From Gordonia bronchialis DSM 43247 (lineage in GTDB: Bacteria; Actinomycetota; Actinomycetes; Mycobacteriales; Mycobacteriaceae): DNA of 64,000 nucleotides. Of the stretch, positions 55,201-61,100 are shown piece by piece. The first letter of the stretch is position 1; each line of letters begins with the position of its first letter. The stretch spans positions 2,046,001-2,110,000 of the forward strand of contig NC_013441.1 of assembly GCF_000024785.1 (NCBI RefSeq). The letters are read 5' to 3'. The position numbers were made by a program, and so were the translations under genes. The notes below the pieces were generated by a model. It was not told where the DNA came from and made no database searches. It was given only the letters and a program-made list of their open reading frames with translations.

Positions 55201-56371
55201 GACCGGGACCACGCTTGATGATGCCTTTGCCAAACTCGACGCGCAGCTGCCGGATCTGCCGGCCTATCTGCGGGACGGTCTCACCCCCCGGTCTAGCCTG
55301 TTCTCGTTGCTGCGCAGCCGATTCGGACACGTCGTCGGTCTCCGTGAGCATTTCCGGTGCATGCCCGAGATCATCGAGTACTCCTCACGCCAGTTCTATC
55401 GTGGTTCACCGCTGATCCCGGTGCGTCAGTACGGTGCCAACCGGCTCGATCCGCTGCGCACGGTCCGCGTCGAGGGCGCGGCCACCGGTCAGAAGTCGGC
55501 TCTGGTCAACGAGGCCGAGGCGAATGCCATCGCAACCGCAGTCGCGGACTGTCTTGCCGACTCCGCTTATGACGGAGCAGATTTCGGTGTCATCGCGCTG
55601 CAGGGAACCAAGCAGGTCGACATTCTCGAGCGGGCCCTGCGCAGTCGGATCGATGCCCAGCAGTGGCGGGAGCGTCGGATACGAGTCGGGTCGCCGCCGG
55701 ATTTCCAGGGCGACGAGCGTTCGGTCATCTTCTGCTCGATGGTCGTCTCCGATCCGTCGGCCGTCACCGCGCTCACCCGTGCGGAATCGCAGCGACGATT
55801 CAACGTGGCCGCATCGCGGGCGATGGATCAGCTGTGGTTGTTCCACTCGGTCGACCTCGACGACCTGAGCCCGCGCGATCTGCGCTATTCGTTGCTGGGC
55901 TACCTGCAGGCCAACGCCGGACCGGTGATCGCCCCGATGCCCACCGGCGTACCCGACGACGAACGTGTCGAACCGTTCGACGATCTGCTCGAACAGCGGG
56001 TGTTCAACCGGCTGGCCGCCCTCGGCTATCATGTCACGCCGAAGATGGTGATCAACAACCGGATGATCGATCTGGTGGTGCTGGGTGCCGACGCGCGAAT
56101 GGCCGTCGAATGTGACGGCTCCGAGTTCCGCAGCACGGGCCGGCAGGCGCGTTCGGATCTCGAGCGCGAGCGTGAATTGCGCCGGTGCGGTTGGGAATTC
56201 GCGCGCGTTCGGGCCTCGGAGTTCGAGCTCGATGCCGATCGTGTGATGGCCACGGTGACAGCCGCTCTCGATGCTCGCGGTTGCAAGCCCGGCTCGGTGG
56301 GGGCGGCGCCGGCCGTCGACGTGGCACAGGCGCCGACGTGGGAGCCGATCGATCTCAGCGCAGGGGAGTGA
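52208..56371 (+). CDS. Large SF1 (Upf1/COG1112-like) helicase with C-terminal nuclease-like domain
   Basis: A 1387-aa protein. Residues 1-280 are an N-terminal domain of unknown fold. The helicase core is split: Walker A EGPPGTGKTH (about 293-302), then a long helical insertion of some 600 residues, then Walker B VVIVDEASQADI (about 961-972), VVGDDRQCAP, LREHFRCMPEI, DFQGDERSVIF and RRFNVAASRA, the order of Upf1/DNA2-like superfamily 1 helicases. The last 110 residues (from about 1275) look like a Vsr/DUF559-type PD-(D/E)XK domain: MIDLVVLGADARMAVECDGSE, then LERERELRRCGWEFARVRASEF. Fusions like this occur both in conserved actinobacterial proteins (compare recalled Rv1251c near deaD) and in phage-defence genes. 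ATG 52208 follows AGGAGG. Cytoplasmic. Confidence 0.85.
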   Translation: MQDGAHDEIRDQVTRLVGFLRELVRSRTESIADVDAQPGVVWIGASTPLSPRTSAAPGQVIVEAREGSGAYDELDRLVDELHENPDTLELVVANALLTVGEAENDTAPLIREHLLTQHVVAERDGDGLIRVSLGGGSAPMVHDTHFLAAIDGINLSGALKARTALSEQASVLGTKVTDLVADWMSRIDIDADRVTVALDMRPAIVLRTRGTASALAFYDAILANLRDPAVPVPMGLAQLVRPIEAAQRLSALESTGAIGADELVRDALFPLASNVEQRDVLGRLGVDSGVVVEGPPGTGKTHTIANVMSALLAKGQRVLVVSEKAHALHVLRDMLPADIRDLTVSIADVSQDGFDAVVRGVEALAQRKSVFSAPVADAEIDDLCARRDHALTRRDRVLRELWELRAAETEVHDWVAGDYQGTAVQIVRQVLADAERFEWLPGPLDGGVPPLDSEEFDGLVALLRSTGGSTTRLTQRFPNLAEHLPDPVVMDHICARIAGRPQEPMTGTGSLLSVLDGVDSARLIRIKELCEQLAVTSAEVGSFPAPVVDMADRLLAGQAAHLWSRVTTLSPVIGAAAQRDRDLGAHTVVVDGAGPGDAAIFDAAADHLRDGGQWRGRLRRSAQQRAVEESGIRATVDGHPPTDERSLRRVADHLTVVEAVHQAHRLLADLHVPVDTSGSRSAQLNQLVRLDHQLAWISDLVAGRDRLVRELEAISPGGPRPRSVDEVARVAGEARLIAATNDAVLAEQELAECAYALSAEVERGPSPEGDALVAALAHADADAIRSARRAFVAARAEYDDQLAVDLLGLRLRAKAPDLYAQLVATADDPVWDKRGRDLSAAWSWRRAHTWVLEHSDPEAESRCQDELDGIEVDLAQVTTKLAAARAWRASVQRTSVTQIQALQSYRDHMINLGKGSGKHANRFRSAARSAMAEAAGAVPAWIMSISQVAETLPPRPDQFDVVIVDEASQADITSAFLLWLAPRVIVVGDDRQCAPTGLTGTTLDDAFAKLDAQLPDLPAYLRDGLTPRSSLFSLLRSRFGHVVGLREHFRCMPEIIEYSSRQFYRGSPLIPVRQYGANRLDPLRTVRVEGAATGQKSALVNEAEANAIATAVADCLADSAYDGADFGVIALQGTKQVDILERALRSRIDAQQWRERRIRVGSPPDFQGDERSVIFCSMVVSDPSAVTALTRAESQRRFNVAASRAMDQLWLFHSVDLDDLSPRDLRYSLLGYLQANAGPVIAPMPTGVPDDERVEPFDDLLEQRVFNRLAALGYHVTPKMVINNRMIDLVVLGADARMAVECDGSEFRSTGRQARSDLERERELRRCGWEFARVRASEFELDADRVMATVTAALDARGCKPGSVGAAPAVDVAQAPTWEPIDLSAGE

Positions 56372-56429
56372 CGCTGCCCGGTCGATGAGTTCTGCTGCAC
56401 GGTCGACGATTTCGTGCGCACGGTCGACA

Positions 56430-57224
56430 CTAGCTCAGGCGACGGACGAGTCCGGGTAGGCCGGTGGCGGCCGTCATGGCGATCCGGTGTCGCGCGATCG
56501 GGCTGAGCGCGGAGGGCTCGGGGTTGACTTCGATCACCGGGATGCCCTCGCGCGCAGCGCGTTCGGGTAATCCGGCCGCCGGGTAGACGATACCGCTCGT
56601 ACCGACGACCAGGACCACGTCGCTGCCACGGAACGCCTGTTCGGCACGTTCCCAGGCCTGCGCCGGCAGGGCCTCGCCGAACCACACGATGCCGGGACGG
56701 ACCAGGCCGCCGCAGAACGAACAGGACGGTGGGGGGATGCGTCCGCCGTCTCCGATCGCGTCGATCCCGATGGTGTCGGGTGCCTCGTCGAGCGACGGGC
56801 CGGGAGCGTAGGGACGTCCGCACACCGCGCACCGCGGTGCGAAGAGACTGCCGTGCAGGTGGCTGATCACCTCGCTGCCGGCCCGCTCGTGCAGATCGTC
56901 GACATTCTGGGTGACGACCATGACCGTGCGCAGCCCGGCCAGGTCGACCAGGGCGAGGTGTCCGGCGTTGGGCCGGGCAGCCCGCACCTGCCGGGCACGC
57001 CACGAATACCACCCCCACACCAGCGCCGGATCGCGGTCCCACGCCTCCGGGGTGGCGAGATCGGTCGGATCGAAGTTCTCCCAGAGCCCGGTCCGGGCGT
57101 CGCGGAAGGTTGCGATGCCGCTCTCCGCCGACATCCCCGCGCCGGTGAAGACGGTGACCCATTCGGCGTCCTGGATCAGCGCGACGACGTCATCGGGGAT
57201 CTCCGGGGCGGATGTGTCGGCCAT
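56430..57224 (-). CDS. Sirtuin NAD-dependent deacylase, class III (CobB/SIRT5-like)
   Basis: A 264-aa sirtuin. NAD-binding motifs are FTGAGMSAESGIATFRD and TQNVDDLHERAG; H124 in SHLHGS is the catalytic histidine; zinc cysteines are C132, C135, C168 and C171. The Y73-x-x-R76 pair in GWYSWRARQ matches the acyl-pocket signature of CobB/SIRT5 enzymes that remove succinyl and malonyl as well as acetyl groups from lysine. ATG 57224 lies 7 nt after the HIT gene stop. The two minus-strand genes form an operon that ends convergent with the big helicase. Confidence 0.92.
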   Translation of the reverse strand: MADTSAPEIPDDVVALIQDAEWVTVFTGAGMSAESGIATFRDARTGLWENFDPTDLATPEAWDRDPALVWGWYSWRARQVRAARPNAGHLALVDLAGLRTVMVVTQNVDDLHERAGSEVISHLHGSLFAPRCAVCGRPYAPGPSLDEAPDTIGIDAIGDGGRIPPPSCSFCGGLVRPGIVWFGEALPAQAWERAEQAFRGSDVVLVVGTSGIVYPAAGLPERAAREGIPVIEVNPEPSALSPIARHRIAMTAATGLPGLVRRLS

Positions 57225-57231
57225 GGCGGTA

Positions 57232-57654
57232 TCAGGCCGACTCGAGCGCCGCACGCAACGCAGCTGCGGTCGCGTCGGGATGCGCGTCGCGGCGCAGGAT
57301 GAGCCCCTTGGCGAAGCTGAGCTTGTCGCCGTCGTGTCGCGGGATGACGTGCAGGTGCGTGTGGAAGACGGTCTGGAATGCCGCGCGGCCGTCGTTGAGG
57401 GCGAGATTGACGCCGTCGGCGGCCAGCGAGCCCGACCGCATCGCGGCGGCGATCCGCTGGCCGGCGTGGAACAGGGCCGAGCCGAGTGCCGGGTCGAGAT
57501 CGGCGAGACCGGTCGAATGCACCCGGGGTACGAGCAGTGTGTGGCCCCGGGTGATCGGCCGGATGTCGAGAAAGCCCAGCACATCGTCGTCGGAGTAGAT
57601 GATCCGGGCGGGCGAGGTGCCCGCGACGATGGCGCAGAAAACACAGCTGTCCAT
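57232..57654 (-). CDS. HIT-family nucleotide hydrolase
   Basis: A 140-aa histidine-triad protein with CVFCAIVAGTSPARIIY at the N-terminus (paired Cys of a zinc site) and the active-site triad FHTHLHVIPR. Members hydrolyse or transfer nucleoside phosphates, for example AMP-lysine or adenosine phosphoramidates. ATG 57654 is listed; GTG 57657 directly precedes it. A TAGATT -10 lies just upstream on the minus strand, so leaderless translation is likely. It is co-directional with, and 7 nt from, the sirtuin gene; both use nucleotide-derived substrates. Confidence 0.9.
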   Translation of the reverse strand: MDSCVFCAIVAGTSPARIIYSDDDVLGFLDIRPITRGHTLLVPRVHSTGLADLDPALGSALFHAGQRIAAAMRSGSLAADGVNLALNDGRAAFQTVFHTHLHVIPRHDGDKLSFAKGLILRRDAHPDATAAALRAALESA

Positions 57655-57657
57655 CAC

Positions 57658-58143
57658 CCGAATCTAGTGGCGCCCGCGACGGTGTGAATCGGCACCACGC
57701 GCGGGGTGCGTCAGATCACATCACGATTTGATAACGGTCGACCGAGCGGGCGCTCGGCCTGCGGTTTTGCCCCTGAAACGGGGTGTGAACAGTGGTGATC
57801 AGCGGGGCTCGCCGACCCGGGTCGCGGGGGTCCGAAGTTACTCGCGCGGTTACCGGTGGGTATACCCGGCGGTCACCGACAAACATGAGGAATCCCTCAC
57901 TTTCGTGTGTCATCATTGGACTCACGTTCACGCCGACGATGACTCGCAGGTGAGTTGAAGTACGTCAATGTTGTTGAAAGACAGGCGTGTTCGGGTTTTC
58001 GTGCCCGTCAAAGGGTGCGGTACCCGCCCAACCCGAGAACCGAGCAGTGCGCACCGGCAGGCGCAGCAATGGCCGCTGGAGTCCGCCCCCCTGACTTTCA
58101 ACCCCCGACCTCCATCGCAGCAGCCGACCACAGAGGAGACCTT
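57658..58143. promoter_or_regulatory. fas upstream control region (intergenic)
   Basis: This 486-bp gap between the divergent HIT gene and fas holds no convincing ORF. It contains the operator-like palindrome CCGAGCG-GG-CGCTCGG (57742-57757), the 10-bp palindrome GGGTATACCC (57858-57867) and TGAGG-AATC-CCTCA (57886-57899). A Shine-Dalgarno AGAGGAGA lies just before fas. I could not fix the -10/-35 pair. Several symmetrical elements in one leader suggest multi-input control of fatty acid synthesis. Confidence 0.6.
57741..57757. promoter_or_regulatory. TetR-type operator candidate upstream of fas
   Basis: ACCGAGCGGGCGCTCGG is a 7-2-7 perfect inverted repeat. Its core GAGCGGGCGCTCGG is identical to the site at 10838-10851 between mce and the thiolase. 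It lies about 390 bp upstream of the fas start codon. Confidence 0.55.
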
Positions 58144-61100
58144 GTGACCGTCGACCAATTCCGCACCGGCACACCGGGCGCCGCATCCGCAGAGCGTCCG
58201 TCCACCACCCTGATCGACCGGCTCGCGGCCGGCGAGCCGTACGCCATCAGCTTCGGCGGCCAGGGCGGTCCTTGGCTGCCCACGCTGGCCGAACTCGTGG
58301 TCGATGCCGATCTCGAGCACCGCATCGCCAAGATCGTCGAGGCGGCCGAGCAGCTGGTAGAGCCGGTCGTCGACGAGATCACTGTGGCCCGCGCCGACGG
58401 ATTTCACCCGCTCACCTGGGTCCGGGCGCTCGACGCGGGGGAGCAGACCCCCGGTGAGGCCGCCCTCGCCGATTTCACCCTCTCGGGACCGGGCGTCCTG
58501 CTGACCCAGATCGCTGCCGTCGAGGCGCTCAAGAAGCAGGGACTCGACACCACCGCCATTCCGCCACGCTCGGTCATCGGCCACTCGCAGGGCTCCATCG
58601 CGATCGACGCGGTGCCGGTCAACGGTCGCCCGGCCGCCGCCGGCGAGGGTTCGCTGCTCGCCGTCGCCCAGATGCTCGGTGCGGCCGGCGCCCTGATCTC
58701 CCGTCGTCGTGGTCTCGGGGTCTCGACCGAGGGCACCCCGATGCTCGCCATCACCAACATCTCGCCGGCGCGGATCGACGCGATCCTCGCCGAATACCGC
58801 GAGGGTCTCGCCGAGTCCGAGCGCGCCACCGCGCCGGTCGTCGCCATCCGCAACAGCCGCAACGCCCTGGTGCTCTCGGGTGCCCCGCGGCACCTCGCCG
58901 CGTTCACCGCCCTGTGCGAGCGGATCGCCGCCGCCGAGGCCGATGAGCGCAAGCGCAAGCTCACCGGCGGTGAGCCCTTCGCGCCGAAGTTCGATCACCT
59001 CCAGGTCTCCGTGGCCTTTCATCACCCGGGAATGGCCGACGCCGTCGAGCTGGTGGGCGAATGGGCGCAGCGATGCGGCATCGATCCCGAGCTGGCCACC
59101 CGCCACGCCCGCAGCGTGCTCGTCGATCCCGTCGACTGGGTCTCGACCGTCGACGGCGCCGTTGCCGACGGCGCGTCGTGGATCCTGGACTTCGGTCCCG
59201 GCGATCTCGCCACTCGGCTGTCGTCTGCGCTCGTGCGCGGTCAGGGCGTCGGGCTGGTCCCGGCGGCCCTGCGCGTCGGGCAGCGCAATCTGTTCAGCCC
59301 GGGCGGGGTACCCGAGGTCGCACGTCCGTGGATCTCCTTCGCACCGACCCTGGCCGAGTTGCCCGACGGCCGGACCGTCGTCGAGACCGCCTTCACCCGT
59401 CTCACCGGCCGCTCGCCGATGCTGCTCGCCGGCATGACCCCCACCACCGTCGACCCGGCCATCGTCGCCGCGGCGGCCAATGCCGGCCACTGGGCCGAGC
59501 TGGCTGGTGGCGGGCAGGTCACCGAGGACATCTTCGCGCGCAACATCGCCAAGCTGACCGATCTACTGGAGCCCGGACGTGAGGCGCAGTTCAACGCGCT
59601 GTTCCTCGACCCCTACCTGTGGAAGCTGCAGCTCGGTGGCAAGCGCCTGGTGCAGAAGGCACGCGCCCAGGGCGCCCCGATCGACGGCGTCATCGTCTCG
59701 GCGGGTATCCCCGAACTCGAGGACGCGGTCGCCCTTGTCAACGAATTCGTCGAAGCCGGACTGCGTTTCGTCGCCTTCAAGCCGGGCACCGTTGAGCAGA
59801 TCCGTTCCGTCGTCCGGATCGCCGCGGAGGTTCCGCATCACCCGGTGATCGTGCAGATCGAGGGTGGGCGCGCCGGTGGCCACCACTCCTGGGAGGACCT
59901 CGACGACCTGCTGCTCGCAACCTACGGCGAGCTGCGCGCGCGGGCCAACATCGTGGTCTGCGTCGGCGGCGGCATTGGCACCCCGGAGCGCGCCAGCGAA
60001 TACCTCACCGGCACCTGGTCACACGTCTACGGCTACCCGACGATGCCGATGGACGGCATCCTGATCGGCACCGCGGCGATGGCCACCAAGGAGGCCACCA
60101 CCACCGACGAGGTCAAGCAGCTACTGGTCGACACCGTCGGCTGCGACGAGTGGATCGGCGCGGGTCACGCCACCGCCGGAATGGCCTCGGGCCGTTCGCA
60201 GCTCGGCGCCGACATCCATGAGGTCGACAACGCCGCATCGCGCTGCGGCCGGCTGCTCGACGAGGTCGCCGGTGATGCCGATGCCGTCGCCGATCGCCGC
60301 GACGAGATCATCGCCGCCATGGCCGACACCGCCAAGCCCTACTTCGGCGACGTCGCCGAGATGACCTACCGCGGCTGGCTGGACCGCTATGCCGAGCTCG
60401 CCGTGGGCACTCCGGATGCCGATCCGTTGCCGTGGGCCGATATCACCTGGCAGCAGCGCTTCGTCGACATGCTGCAGCGCACCGAGGCGCGGATGAATCC
60501 CCAGGATTCCGGTGAGATCCCGACCATGTTCGGCGAGCTGGCCACCGCCGACGATCCGCATGCCGCGATCGACGCACTCAGCAGCGTCTACCCCGAGATC
60601 GATTCCGACATCCTGCATCCCGCCGACGTCGCGTTCTTCCTGGAACTGTGCCGGACCCCCGGCAAGCCGGTGAACTTCGTGCCGGTCATCGACAAGGACG
60701 TCCGGCGCTGGTGGCGCAGTGACTCGCTGTGGCAGGCACACGATCCCCGTTACGGTGCGGACGCGGTCTGCATCATCCCGGGCCCCGTCGCGGTGGCCGG
60801 GATCACCCGCGTCGACGAGCCGGTCGGCGAACTCCTCGATCGATTCGAGGCGCAGGTCGCCGACGACCTGCGCTCCGCCGGTGCCGCAGCGGTGTCGGTG
60901 GACGCCCGCAAGCGCGCCGGTCTGGTGGAATCCGCCGGTGCCCTGAGCACCATCATCGAAGCCGACGACGTCGACTGGGCCGGCCGCATCGTGCCCAATC
61001 CCGTTGTGCTGCTCGGTGATCGGGAGAGCTGGAGCGTGGTCGGCGTTGATCGCGCCGAGCATGCCCCGAGTGGCGCCGTGCTCGAGCGCGCGGCCGAGAA

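Noticed and set aside
55097..56371. Placing the helicase gene firmly in a named defence system (for example Mokosh type II)
   Set aside because: The terminal domain looks Vsr/DUF559-like rather than phospholipase D-like, and no partner genes such as kinases are adjacent. Only the general architecture agrees.
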